Shown here: positions 14,797 through 23,563 of the stretch, piece by piece
Layout: every line of letters begins with the position of its first letter
Position numbering within the stretch: position 1 is the stretch's first letter
Assembly: GCA_937872925.1 (NCBI GenBank)
Contig: CALMUT010000135.1
Coordinates: 1-32,849, forward strand
Length of the DNA stretch: 32,849 bases
Direction of reading: 5' to 3'
Origin: an uncultured Myxococcales bacterium
GTDB taxonomy: Bacteria; Myxococcota_A; Polyangia; Polyangiales; Polyangiaceae
The notes under the pieces: model-generated
Told to the model about the DNA's origin: nothing
Databases searched by the model: none
The model's input: the letters and a program-made list of their open reading frames with translations, nothing else
Program-made: the position numbers and the translations under genes

Positions 14797-15891
14797 CTAC
14801 TTCTGGCCCGCGATGATCTTCTTTGCGTGAGCGCGCGCCGGGTGACTACTCGGCGAAGCCGCCAGGAATCTCTCCAGGATCGGCTTTGCTTCGGCGGGCT
14901 TGCCTAAGAAGTCCGCGTACAGAATGCCCAAGTTGAATAAGGCGTTCATGTTCTTCGGTTCCCTCAGGAGCACGTCCTTGAGAACCTTCTCTGCCTCTTG
15001 ATACGGGCCGCGATTGTCCCGTGTGCCCAGCCCGCGGAGCGCAGCGGCCAAGCCGAGTTGCGCTGCGGTGTCCGTGGCCTTCACAGCAAGCACGCCACGA
15101 AACTCCTGGGACGCCTTGTCGTAAACGCCTGCTTGGAGAAGAACGGTACCCGTATTCAATCGCGCCGTCGTGTCCTTGGGGTCGAGGCTACTTGCCTGCG
15201 CGAAGTGGCGAAACGCGATGGCGTCATCCCCCTTCTTGAGTGCCACCAAACCGGCAGTCCGTTCAGCAACGGCGTTGTTGGGATCTGCCTTCAGCGCTTC
15301 CTTCACCAGTAGTTCCGCGGTGTCGATCTCTCCGCGCTGCAAATGGGACATCGCCAATTCGGCAAGGGCGTTCGGATCACTGGAACGCCGAACCAGAACT
15401 TCGCGCGCGTGGTCGATGGCCTGGTCGACCTTGCCGGACTCGCGCAGAGCGCTGACCAGCGAAGTGCGAGCAACCACTGCCTTGGGAAACTGTTTTACGA
15501 ATCCGCCAAGGACGTCTGCCGCCCCCGAGGCATCGCCCTGCCGGCGGCGCACTTCGGCGAGCGCGACGACGACGTCTTCGGCGTTCGGCGCCAGCTTGAA
15601 CGCCGCGGCCAGTTCGCTTTCGGCGCCATCGAGGTCGCTCTCCTCGGCGAGGAGCACACCCAAGTCGTAGCGAGCCTCCCACAGATTGGGATCCATCTTC
15701 ACGGCCTCGCGCAACAGCTTGATGGCGCGGGAGCGACCCCCCGTCTCCTTGGCCGCAGCGACACCTTGCGCCATCTTGCTAAGCGCTTTCGGGTTGGCTG
15801 GGGGAAGCGTGGGAGCTCGACTCGAAGAGCTACCGCCACCGCATCCCGCGGCCAGCGCGAGGGCAAGGAGTGAAACAAACAGGCGACTCAT
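14797..15891 (-). CDS. TPR-repeat lipoprotein (GltE/AglT-like)
   Basis: This 364-residue lipoprotein has a short signal and lipobox LAAGC (Cys17) followed by Gly/Ser. From ~35 to the end it is a run of 34-residue TPR units, with recurring patterns such as WEARYDLGVLLAEESDLDGA, ALAELAMSHLQRGEIDTA and NALFNLGILYADFLGKPAEA. It would be anchored to a membrane by lipid and act as a periplasmic scaffold. The start overlaps the stop of the giant TPR gene (ATGA). In Myxococcus, the gliding protein GltE (AglT) is a TPR lipoprotein encoded with GltC and GltD, and the order and layout here agree. This is by analogy only; a generic TPR lipoprotein cannot be excluded. Confidence 0.92.
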   Translation of the reverse strand: MSRLFVSLLALALAAGCGGGSSSSRAPTLPPANPKALSKMAQGVAAAKETGGRSRAIKLLREAVKMDPNLWEARYDLGVLLAEESDLDGAESELAAAFKLAPNAEDVVVALAEVRRRQGDASGAADVLGGFVKQFPKAVVARTSLVSALRESGKVDQAIDHAREVLVRRSSDPNALAELAMSHLQRGEIDTAELLVKEALKADPNNAVAERTAGLVALKKGDDAIAFRHFAQASSLDPKDTTARLNTGTVLLQAGVYDKASQEFRGVLAVKATDTAAQLGLAAALRGLGTRDNRGPYQEAEKVLKDVLLREPKNMNALFNLGILYADFLGKPAEAKPILERFLAASPSSHPARAHAKKIIAGQK

Positions 15892-18800
15892 CGTTTGCCT
15901 CCCTTCTTGGTCTTGGCGTCCGCTTTGTCGCTCTTCTCTTTGTCGTCCTTGTCGTCCTTGTCCTTGTCGTCCTTGTCCTTGTCGTCCTTGTCCTTGTCGT
16001 CCTTCTCTGCGTCTTCTGGAGCTTTCTCTAGCTTCAGCTTGTCTTCCACGGGCTCAAGGGCGATCAAGAACGGCTCGCTGCGTTGCTTCTTCGTCCGTCT
16101 GGTCCCATCGATCAGGTCCGGCAGCTGGGACGGCCCCTTCGAGCGCAGTTCGAAGCCAATCTCTCGCAGGGGCGGAAACAGTTCTGAGTTCAGCCGACCC
16201 AAGGCGGCACGCATCTTCGCCGTCCACGAGTTGTAGATCCCGAGCTCACGCGCCTTGAGCCACCCACTTTCGTAGGCTTCAAGGGCGCGCTCTTCGATGG
16301 GAATGACGAACTCTTCAATCTGCTGCTTGTAGATCTCCTTGTCGCCATCGCTGAGCGCGTCTGGCGGTGGCGAGTTGAGTAGCGCTTTGGAGAAGGATTC
16401 GTACGTAAATCCAATCTGATACAGGGCCGCCGTGGTCCACTCCGCGACCGCGATCTCCGCAGTGCTCAAGAACGTGTCCGCAGCTTTCTTGAGCAACTCG
16501 CTCTTGCGCTTCAGCCGTTGCTTCAGCTGCTTGACGTCGCCCTCGATCTTCACCGCTTCGTACTCGGCGAGAATGCGTTCCCCCTGCATGTAGCGGGCCT
16601 TCGCTGCGAAAAACTTGCCGCTATCGTCCAGGGAGCCCTTGCGCTGCTTGTACACGCGCAAGGCACCGTTGAGCGCATTCCCTGCGCCACGCTCGTCGTT
16701 GAGTTTCACCCGGACGGTTGCCAGTCGTGCCATGGACTCGATTTGACTCGAAGGTCGGCGTGCGGTGCGCGAATAGGTGGAATACAGCTTCTCGGCGTCG
16801 TTCCACTTCTCCGCCTTTTCGTGTGCCTTGCCCATGAGGAAGGTCACCTCGTCGGCAGCTTCGTCCCGCGAGTAGATGCGCTTGAACTTGTTGCCGCTTT
16901 CGATGGCCTTGGCGTGTTCACCCACGGTGGTTCGCAAGAGCACCGCATTGAAGGCGGCGTCCTTGTGGTGCTCGAATTTTGGAAAGTTATCCACGATGAT
17001 CTCGTGGTAGTCCGCCGCATCGCTGAACAGGCCGATCTCTTGGTGTGTGGTCGCTGCAAGCCACAAACCCTGCGCTGCCTCGGGGCGCGACTTGTGATCA
17101 CTAATCAAGAGCGCTGCAGCAGCCTTCATCGTCGCCAGGTCCGCAGCACGGCGTGCGCTCACTTCAGCGTTGACCGCGGCTTGGGCCGCGCGAGGCTCTT
17201 TGGGGAATTCCTTCGCCGCACGCAAGTATGCAGCCGCAGCCTTGTCGTGTCGCCCTGCAGTGGCGTGCTGTTCACCCTGCTTGAACACGGCCTGAATGAT
17301 CAGCGTGTTGAGGCGTGCCTGCTGCTCCGGCTTCAGGAACGCGGGGGTCGACTTGAGGCGCCGCGCCCACGTCTCGATGTTCTCGTAGTCCTTGCTCTTG
17401 TTGAAGGAATCGAGGATCAGCTCGCCGGCGCCAACTGCGTATGGGCTCCGGGGGTACTTTTCAAGCAGTAGACCCCATTGACGCACGGCGGGGTCGTACA
17501 CCTCGTAGTCGTAGTAGAGCTTGCCTTGTCGGAATAGGAGCTCCGGCACGTTCGGATCGTTCGGATAGGTGGAGACGTAGAGCTCCATCGCCTCGGTCAG
17601 CTTCTTGTCGAGGGGGCTCTCTTCTTGCTTCTTGCCCGCAGCCTTTGCCGCCTCGAATTGACGCGCCCGGGCTCGCTCTAAGGCAGAAAGCGCGTTGTAG
17701 AGCGCGTCTTTGCTGAGCTTGCCCTTCGGGTTGATTCGCACCGCCGCGAGGTAGGAATCCGCCGCCTTGTCCTCTTGCTCGAGGCGGTAGAAGTAGATCT
17801 CCGCCACGTTGTAGTGGACGTCGTATGCCTCCTTGCGATCCCCGAAACGCGCTACGTAGACTTCATACAGGCCGGCAGCACCCTCGAATTCCCCCCGGCT
17901 CGTCTTGTCCGCCTGGGCTTTGGCGTGCAACCCCACGGCGTCCTCGCGCAATTGCTTTTCGACGGCCTTCTCGGCCTCCGCCAGAACCTTTGGAGTTTGG
18001 ACACGCGTCCACGCGCCGCCCTTCTTGGGCTTCTTGCCCTTGACCCGGGCCGGTGGGACGTACTCCTTGATGATCCACTGATAGTCGCCCTGGAGCTTCT
18101 TCCAGGACTCCATCGTTGAGTGCCCGCGAGCGACTGCCAGCGCGTTCTTATACGCCCCTGGGGCCATCGGTTCCAACTTCAGCAGCAGCCGGTATGCTTC
18201 GATGCCTCGCTCGTAGTGCGCTTGCTCGTAGAGGGCATCGGCAAGCGCTTTGACGATGCGCCCCGCGAACTTGTCTCCACCGGCCTGCACCAGAAACTTG
18301 TGCATGTCTTCGGCGCGGTTCTTCTCGTCCTCCACAAATACCGCGACAAGGTTCTTCAACGCCTCCCGCTGGAGTTCGTCGATTTCATCAGCGGATTTGC
18401 CGTTCTTTTCGTCGGCTTCCGCGGTTTCCTTGAAAACGGTCAAGAAGCGCTTGGCAGCCTCTGCCGGCTTGCCGAGCCGCCACAGGCACCAGGCACTCTT
18501 GAACAACGCAATGTCGTAGAGCTGACTGTCCTTGTGACGCAGCACGAGTTCGTACTCGTTGAACGCCGTCTCGTAGTTTGGAAAGTCCTTGGTGAACTCG
18601 TACTCGGCCCGAACCATGTGCGCGTCCGGCACAAAGCGGCTCTTGGGAAACCACGCCAGGATCTTGTTGAAGCGTCCAAGCGCTTCCTCGAACTTGCCCT
18701 CCTCGTTGGCCATGAAGCCATCGACGTACAGGGCCAAGTCGTACTGCCGGAAGGTCTTGTGGTTTTTGAGCACGCGTAGAAAGCGCGCCCGGGCCTTTGC

Positions 18801-19286
18801 GTAGTTGGGAGACGGCGGTTCCCCTCGCTGGTCGGCGGGCGTGGCTTCCCAGCGATTGAACTCTACCAGGAAGTTGTCACGGGATTGCTCCCACTCCAGC
18901 TCGCCGAGGCGAAGCAGCGCTTCGGGCAACTCGTCGGCCTCTTCCGGGGACTCGTTGACAAACTTCTCCAGTAGCTTCAGGGCCTGACCACGCAGCTTCT
19001 TCTGTTGAGAAACGTTCCACGCGATACGCGAGTCAATGCGACGCTCAAGGGACGCGCGTAGCCGCTGGGGGATCTGTAGAGAAACCCGAGTCGCGCGTGC
19101 GTCGCGTTTCTTCTCTTCTTGCTTCTTTTTGTGAGTCGGCCGGTCCTTCTTGCCAAGCTTGCGCTCGCCGACAGGCTTGATGCTGCTCTTTTCTGCGGCC
19201 ATCGCCGGAGAACCCGAGTCCGTTTGTGCGCTCGCCCCGCCCGCACACAGCAAAAGAGCCAGGCCGATGCCGAATGCCCGCTTCAT
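15888..19286 (-). CDS. Giant periplasmic TPR protein with K/D-rich tail (GltD/AgnA-like)
   Basis: This 1132-residue protein has a signal peptide (1-~20, ending GGASAQ), a basic charged stretch rich in Lys (~35-65), then helical TPR-like repeats over almost the whole length. Clear units include ELPEALLRLGELEWEQSRDN, APGAYKNALAVARGHSTM, DVHYNVAEIYFYRLEQEDKA and PNVPELLFRQGKLYYDYEVY. The last 45 residues are nearly all Lys, Asp and Glu (KDKDDKD units) encoded by 15-base repeats. The start overlaps the upstream gene and the stop overlaps the next by four bases each, so the three TPR genes are coupled. Length, secretion and order match GltD (AgnA) of the Myxococcus gliding/spore-coat-related clusters by my recollection. 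A role as a long periplasmic scaffold is inferred. Confidence 0.92.
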   Translation of the reverse strand: MKRAFGIGLALLLCAGGASAQTDSGSPAMAAEKSSIKPVGERKLGKKDRPTHKKKQEEKKRDARATRVSLQIPQRLRASLERRIDSRIAWNVSQQKKLRGQALKLLEKFVNESPEEADELPEALLRLGELEWEQSRDNFLVEFNRWEATPADQRGEPPSPNYAKARARFLRVLKNHKTFRQYDLALYVDGFMANEEGKFEEALGRFNKILAWFPKSRFVPDAHMVRAEYEFTKDFPNYETAFNEYELVLRHKDSQLYDIALFKSAWCLWRLGKPAEAAKRFLTVFKETAEADEKNGKSADEIDELQREALKNLVAVFVEDEKNRAEDMHKFLVQAGGDKFAGRIVKALADALYEQAHYERGIEAYRLLLKLEPMAPGAYKNALAVARGHSTMESWKKLQGDYQWIIKEYVPPARVKGKKPKKGGAWTRVQTPKVLAEAEKAVEKQLREDAVGLHAKAQADKTSRGEFEGAAGLYEVYVARFGDRKEAYDVHYNVAEIYFYRLEQEDKAADSYLAAVRINPKGKLSKDALYNALSALERARARQFEAAKAAGKKQEESPLDKKLTEAMELYVSTYPNDPNVPELLFRQGKLYYDYEVYDPAVRQWGLLLEKYPRSPYAVGAGELILDSFNKSKDYENIETWARRLKSTPAFLKPEQQARLNTLIIQAVFKQGEQHATAGRHDKAAAAYLRAAKEFPKEPRAAQAAVNAEVSARRAADLATMKAAAALLISDHKSRPEAAQGLWLAATTHQEIGLFSDAADYHEIIVDNFPKFEHHKDAAFNAVLLRTTVGEHAKAIESGNKFKRIYSRDEAADEVTFLMGKAHEKAEKWNDAEKLYSTYSRTARRPSSQIESMARLATVRVKLNDERGAGNALNGALRVYKQRKGSLDDSGKFFAAKARYMQGERILAEYEAVKIEGDVKQLKQRLKRKSELLKKAADTFLSTAEIAVAEWTTAALYQIGFTYESFSKALLNSPPPDALSDGDKEIYKQQIEEFVIPIEERALEAYESGWLKARELGIYNSWTAKMRAALGRLNSELFPPLREIGFELRSKGPSQLPDLIDGTRRTKKQRSEPFLIALEPVEDKLKLEKAPEDAEKDDKDKDDKDKDDKDKDDKDDKEKSDKADAKTKKGGKR
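15942..16004 (-). repeat. 15-base tandem repeat encoding a KDKDD tail
   Basis: The plus-strand unit GTCGTCCTTGTCCTT occurs at 15951, 15966 and 15981 and partly at 15996; a 9-base piece precedes it at 15942. It encodes the alternating Lys/Asp tail of the giant TPR protein. Because the unit is a multiple of three, slippage would change the tail length without breaking the frame. Confidence 0.85.
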
Positions 19287-21424
19287 CGTAGCCCCTCGCC
19301 CCCGACGTACTCGTCCTCCCAGTCTTCACCGTCGAAGGGCCAATACTCCTCGTCGTCTCGCAAATAACGTTGAGCGTCGAGTGAATCCACGATGCTCTGT
19401 GGCAGCAGGCCTTGAGATAGCGCTTCGACCTCCAGCTCCAGTGCCCGCTTTTGACCGAGCACCGTCTCGACTTTTCCAAGGCGCGCACGGCGCAGAAGTC
19501 TCGAGAGTCGGCGATCCAAACGCACCAGAGCATCCTTGGCTAGGCTCAACTGCTGAGCCTCCACGGACGTGCGGAGCTTCTCCGCGCTCTGGTATAGCTC
19601 GACCGCGCGCTCTCGATCTTTGCGGATCACTTCCGCGAGATCTGAATCTGTGCTGCCCGCTTTCTTGCCTGCGCTGGGCGCTGGCCCGGTCGCAACCCGC
19701 GCCGCCCGTGCGCGAATCGTCAGCGCTTCGACCTGCTTCGCCAAGGACTCGAGTTCGGCCTTCTTGCCCTTGCCGCCGCGTTCCGCCTCCCGCAGCAAGC
19801 GCTTCACCTCCGCCAGCTGCGACTCGATTCGCGCCACCTTGTCAGTCGGCGACTCCGCCAAGGAGCCCTTGGCTTGGGGACGCAGTGACTTCGGGGTGGC
19901 AAGACGGCGGGTGGACTCGTCCAGCTCACCGAGAGCACCCCGCAGGCCGGATAGCTGGTGATCGAGCTGGGCCAGGCGCTGAGAGGCGCGGCCGTAGCCA
20001 GCGTCGAGCCTGAGCAGCGCACCGAGAGTTCGCACCACCTTCGCGTCGCCAGCAGCGCCACTTGCGGCAGGGTCGGCGCCCGTCCGGACCGCTTCTACCA
20101 ATCGCTGCATGGCCTTGTCGTCCTTGGCCACACGGCGCGCGGTGTCGCGCACGGGTTCATACCGCTTCAAGAAAATGCCCAGCTTTGCGTCGGCTTTTAG
20201 AAAGCGACACATCGCTAAGTCAAGGTAGGCGTCAAAGACCCACGCTTCGTCTTCGTAGGGGTGGTTGACTTCCAGTGCCCGAAGCTCGTCCATTAGCTCT
20301 CGCGCGCCGTCGTAGTCTTTCGCCTCGTAGCGTGTGGTGGCAGCTTCGTACAAAGACTCCGGAAGATGATCCGAGTCACGCGGGACTAGGTAGTAGTAGT
20401 ACCGCGCGTCATCGAAGCGGAAACCCTCGTGAGCGACGCGGCCTAGCGCCAGGCGAGAGAGATCCCGCACACGAAAGAAGTCGGTGCCGCCGAACAAAGG
20501 TGCTTGCTTGGGGGTGAGTTTGGGATCGGCAACCTTGCAAAAGAGATTCTCACCCTTCTTGAGATCCCCGCGCTCGACTTCGAGCATGCCTGACAGATAG
20601 GTCGCCTGTGCCCAAAACCGCGATCGTGGAGTCACTTTCGCAAGTTCGCTCAATGCCTGGTTGCGACGTCCGCGCTTCTCGTGAGTCCGCCCGGTCAGAT
20701 AGGCAATGTCTGCGCGCATTTCCTCGGGTGCACTTTGTGGAACCTTGGAGAGATCCGCCAAGATGGCCTCGGGCTGCTCACTCTCTAATCCGAAGTCGAC
20801 CAGGCTGCGTACCGACCTACGGTACCAGATGTCGCTTTCGCTTCCGGACAGCAGTTTGACCAGATAGCCCCGCGCGGGCTGCACCGCGCCCGCGCGTCCG
20901 AGAGAATCACCGAGCAGGAACTGCGCATTGCGGCCCTCCTCGCTCGCGGCAAAGGGAGTGAACCGCGACGACTCAACCAGGTACACAAGGTCGCCAATCG
21001 CTTCATCGCGACGACCGTCCGCCAGCTTCTCTTCGACTTTGGAGAGCTCCTCGCGCAAGCGCTGACGGCTCAGCGGAGTCGTGGCGGCGAGGCGACGGCG
21101 CGCAAGCGCCTTTTGATACGCCTGTGCTCCGGAACTCATCGTGTCGGGTTTGCCGGGGTCGTTTGCCGCGTCGTCTGACTTCTTCTTTTCACTTTCCGCC
21201 GCGCCAGTTACCGTCGGGGATTCGCCAGACGGTTCTGTTGGCGGAGGTGCTGCAGCTGCCTCGTCCGTCGGATTGGCCGCGTCAGGGTCCGCGTAGGGGT
21301 TTTCGGTCTTCGCGGGGGCTTCCGGCTTTTTCTTGGGCTTCTGAGCGAGGGCGGGCGTGGCCACCCCCAGGGCAACAATCGCCGGAAGCGCACGCAAAAA
21401 CGCGACGTGGTAGCTCCGCTTCAT
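19283..21424 (-). CDS. Periplasmic TPR / coiled-coil protein (GltC-like)
   Basis: This 713-residue protein has a signal peptide (1-27, TPALAQ), a Pro/Ala/Asp linker (~28-100), a TPR-type helical region (~105-440, for example DIAYLTGRTHEKRGRRNQAL and SLYEAATTRYEAKDYDGARE), and a long heptad-rich coiled coil (~475-690, with RIESQLAEVKRLLREAERGG and ESLAKQVEALTIRARA). The C-terminus ends with an acidic/aromatic motif, EEYWPFDGEDWEDEY. That ending and the TPR-plus-coil layout recall GltC-like proteins of myxobacteria. Start and stop overlap neighbours by four bases each. It is probably a periplasmic member of a complex with the products of the adjacent TPR genes. Function by analogy; no enzyme motif is present. 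Confidence 0.9.
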   Translation of the reverse strand: MKRSYHVAFLRALPAIVALGVATPALAQKPKKKPEAPAKTENPYADPDAANPTDEAAAAPPPTEPSGESPTVTGAAESEKKKSDDAANDPGKPDTMSSGAQAYQKALARRRLAATTPLSRQRLREELSKVEEKLADGRRDEAIGDLVYLVESSRFTPFAASEEGRNAQFLLGDSLGRAGAVQPARGYLVKLLSGSESDIWYRRSVRSLVDFGLESEQPEAILADLSKVPQSAPEEMRADIAYLTGRTHEKRGRRNQALSELAKVTPRSRFWAQATYLSGMLEVERGDLKKGENLFCKVADPKLTPKQAPLFGGTDFFRVRDLSRLALGRVAHEGFRFDDARYYYYLVPRDSDHLPESLYEAATTRYEAKDYDGARELMDELRALEVNHPYEDEAWVFDAYLDLAMCRFLKADAKLGIFLKRYEPVRDTARRVAKDDKAMQRLVEAVRTGADPAASGAAGDAKVVRTLGALLRLDAGYGRASQRLAQLDHQLSGLRGALGELDESTRRLATPKSLRPQAKGSLAESPTDKVARIESQLAEVKRLLREAERGGKGKKAELESLAKQVEALTIRARAARVATGPAPSAGKKAGSTDSDLAEVIRKDRERAVELYQSAEKLRTSVEAQQLSLAKDALVRLDRRLSRLLRRARLGKVETVLGQKRALELEVEALSQGLLPQSIVDSLDAQRYLRDDEEYWPFDGEDWEDEYVGGEGLR

Positions 21425-22158
21425 TCGTCGACCTGGGCACGCACACGCACATTGAGTTCATACTCGCCGTCCTGGTCATCCGGGAAATCCTCCGCCATGT
21501 CGGAGTCGTCCTCGACGAGGATCTCCGCCAGAAGCAGCTTGCTCTCGGGAACGATGATGCTCGTCTTGGTGGCCTGCCAAGACTGAAACTCCTTGCCCCG
21601 CGCGTCACTGCGCTCCACTTCGATACCGAGCGTGTGGTGACCGGGCGCGACCGCATGTTCGTAGACGATCTTGCCGTCTTCAGCTGTGAAACGGGCCGGC
21701 GCCGTGTAGATGACTCCGTCATCGAGGGTGATGACCAGCTTCGTAATGCGCGCGTCGTCGTGATCGTCGGTCTCGACCACAACGCGCAGCTTGCTTGCAA
21801 ACAGCGTAGTGGTCAGCGAGGCGACTCGTCCGCGGAGTGCGGCGATTTCACCAAGTAGCTTGTCGTATTCGGGCGGGGGCGGCTTGGCGCCGCCGTCGGG
21901 AAACTCATTGGCCGCTGGGTTGAGGGGAGACTTGGGCACGGCGTCTTGGGTTTCGGTGCCCTTGGGCGGGGGCTGACCGAGGTCATCGCCTGGTTGCGGC
22001 TTGGGATCCGCTGCGCCGGCATCCGGCGTGGTGGACGTTTCAGCTTCGTCCTTCTTGCCGGACTTGTCTTTCTTGGGCTGCCCAACGGCGACCACAGCAA
22101 GCAATACGACAGCAAGAGTGGCAAGGACCCGCGCCAATGGCTTCGTTTGTGGGCTCAC
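21421..22158 (-). CDS. Secreted coiled-coil / beta-sandwich protein of the TPR operon
   Basis: From the GTG at 22158 the protein has 245 residues with a clean signal-type start (Lys/Arg then ATLAVVLLAVVAVGQ); the frame is open to 22248, but the extension has no signal character. Residues ~27-95 are charged and Pro-rich. A short coil (~98-122, GEIAALRGRVASLTTTLF) precedes a beta-rich domain (~123-245) with paired strands (RITKLVITLDDGVIYTA, HHTLGIEVERSD). This looks like a PEGA- or carbohydrate-binding-type sandwich, but I cannot name the family. The stop overlaps the start of the GltC-like gene, so it belongs to the same complex or pathway. No SD sequence is evident, so the start is uncertain. 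Confidence 0.85.
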   Translation of the reverse strand: MSPQTKPLARVLATLAVVLLAVVAVGQPKKDKSGKKDEAETSTTPDAGAADPKPQPGDDLGQPPPKGTETQDAVPKSPLNPAANEFPDGGAKPPPPEYDKLLGEIAALRGRVASLTTTLFASKLRVVVETDDHDDARITKLVITLDDGVIYTAPARFTAEDGKIVYEHAVAPGHHTLGIEVERSDARGKEFQSWQATKTSIIVPESKLLLAEILVEDDSDMAEDFPDDQDGEYELNVRVRAQVDE

Positions 22159-22275
22159 AGAGCATACGTTAGCACGGCCGACGCGGCCCTCGTGCAGCGA
22201 AAAGTCGTTGGATTTCTGGCACTTACCCGTCCACATTTGCGGATGCATCAGGAAACGCCCACGGCGCCGAAATGC

Positions 22276-22782
22276 TCAAGGATTCGAGACCCTCGAAAAC
22301 CGCGCCGACAGGTCGCTGCAGATGCGTTCGAGGCACTCTTGATCCACGGACGAAAACGCTCCGACCGTGTCGGAATCCACGTCCAACACCCCGAGCAAAC
22401 GAGCGTCTGGCGTCAGTAGCGGCACGACGATCTCCGAGCGTGTGCTCGCAGAGCAAGCGATATGGGCCGGGAAGTCCGCAACGTCTGTGACCAGCTGGGT
22501 GCGGCGCGTCGTTGCCGCGGCGCCACATACGCCACGCGGAAGCTCGATGCGCAGGCAACCGTGCCCCCCCTGGTACGGTCCGATCACCAGGAGGGTTGGA
22601 GTCGTCAGTCGGTAAAACCCGGTCCAGTTGAAATAGTCGAATGCGCCGTGTAGCTCCGCGGCAACGGTTGCCAGCGCCGCAATCCAGTCGTCTTCTCCGT
22701 CCAACAGAGAATGGATCCTGGCCTCGACTTCAGCGTAGCACGCGCGCCGCGCGTCAATCGGAGCGTCCACCGCCAGTGCCAT
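22276..22782 (-). CDS. msrC: Free methionine-(R)-sulfoxide reductase (GAF-type fRMsr)
   Basis: This 168-residue single-GAF protein reduces the R form of free methionine sulfoxide, using thioredoxin as donor. The family signature is clear: NWTGFYRL early, GCLRIELPRGVCG, and FPAHIACSASTRSEIVVPLL. The three cysteines fall at 76, 86 and 110, with the same spacing (10 and 24) as Cys84, Cys94 and Cys118 of the E. coli enzyme. There is no signal peptide, so it is cytosolic. It lies 10 bases after the beta-barrel gene and about 120 bases before the next gene of the TPR operon. That position is odd, because every flanking product is exported. It could be a housekeeping gene carried along, or a sign of redox stress control. 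Confidence 0.93.
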   Translation of the reverse strand: MALAVDAPIDARRACYAEVEARIHSLLDGEDDWIAALATVAAELHGAFDYFNWTGFYRLTTPTLLVIGPYQGGHGCLRIELPRGVCGAAATTRRTQLVTDVADFPAHIACSASTRSEIVVPLLTPDARLLGVLDVDSDTVGAFSSVDQECLERICSDLSARFSRVSNP

Positions 22783-22792
22783 TGTCGGCTGC

Positions 22793-23485
22793 TCAACTCT
22801 TGAACGGGATGAAGAAGCTCAGTCCACCCATCAGGGATATGTCGTTGACCACCTTGTCCACACCGAGTGGCGCCTTGTGATTCCGAACATGATCCCGGGC
22901 GTCAAGCCGAAGTGCGAGCCAATCCAGCAAGTAGAACTTCAGCCCAAATCCGCCGGATCCAGTGATGCCCAAACCGCCCGTCGAGGACGTGTCCGTCGCG
23001 CCCGCTCCCATGGAAAGGTAGAAGTCGAATCGACTGATCCCCCCGCCCAACCAACGCACCTTGCCGTAGGCCAAGGACCACACCAGGTGTCCGAGGAACT
23101 GCTGCACGTCTTCTTCCGGCGACTCCACAAAAGCGACCAAGCCCTGTTGGCGGTCGATGATCGCCTGCAGCAATCCGTACTGCTGCTTCGTGCGGAAGTA
23201 GGAGGCCTCAAGCCCCAGGTACTCGCTGAAGTGAAACGTGTAGGCCCCACCGTAGACAGGCGCGCCGTCCGAGATGTCACCGGCGTACCAGCCTCCCATC
23301 GCGGAAATTTCGTGCCGAAGCGCCTTCTTGAACAATCGTGGTGTAACGCCACGATAGGCGCGTCGTCCAACGAGCTGCTCCTTGAGCGCTTCGTCCACGC
23401 ACTGCGCCTGGGTGACCGTAGGCCACAGGGACAGCGCCAGGGCAATGCCCAGGGACACCAAAAGAGCGTGGCTTCGTGAAAGCAA
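22793..23485 (-). CDS. Outer-membrane beta-barrel protein of the myxobacterial type (GltA/GltB-like)
   Basis: From the TTG at 23485 the protein has 230 residues with a signal peptide ending PTVTQAQ. An ATG at 23572 is in frame, but it would overlap the divergent gene and give a long N-region. After a short Cys-containing segment (QCVDEALKEQL) the sequence is strand-rich with aromatic girdles: EISAMGGWYAGDISDGAPVY, GGAYTFHFSEYLGLEASYF, and a C-terminal SLMGGLSFFIPFKS ending like an outer-membrane barrel. The opening matches the 'outer membrane beta-barrel domain' family common in myxobacteria, which includes GltA/GltB. It is first in a minus-strand run with the sulfoxide reductase and the TPR genes, consistent with an outer-membrane exit for a periplasmic scaffold. 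Confidence 0.87.
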   Translation of the reverse strand: MLSRSHALLVSLGIALALSLWPTVTQAQCVDEALKEQLVGRRAYRGVTPRLFKKALRHEISAMGGWYAGDISDGAPVYGGAYTFHFSEYLGLEASYFRTKQQYGLLQAIIDRQQGLVAFVESPEEDVQQFLGHLVWSLAYGKVRWLGGGISRFDFYLSMGAGATDTSSTGGLGITGSGGFGLKFYLLDWLALRLDARDHVRNHKAPLGVDKVVNDISLMGGLSFFIPFKS

Positions 23486-23504
23486 ACCGCCACGTCGGAT
23501 ATCA

Positions 23505-23536
23505 CAGGATGAAGCGGAGCGGTTCGGTTTATCCTG
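23505..23536. promoter_or_regulatory. Inverted repeat between divergent genes
   Basis: CAGGATGAA (23505-23513) and TTTATCCTG (23528-23536) pair over nine bases with one G-T wobble. The repeat lies between the beta-barrel gene and the FG-GAP gene, in a 78-base intergenic region that must hold the promoters for both. It may be an operator or an mRNA hairpin. Confidence 0.35.
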
Positions 23537-23563
23537 CCAGACAGCGAGGAGACGAGAATTCCG

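Noticed and set aside
15942..16004. Short direct repeats considered as a CRISPR array
   Set aside because: The units are contiguous 15-mers without spacers and lie in frame within a coding sequence.
16518..17471. Plus-strand open frame of 317 codons opposite the giant TPR gene
   Set aside because: Antisense to a continuous TPR coding region; the Leu/His/Arg-rich sequence has no recognisable fold.
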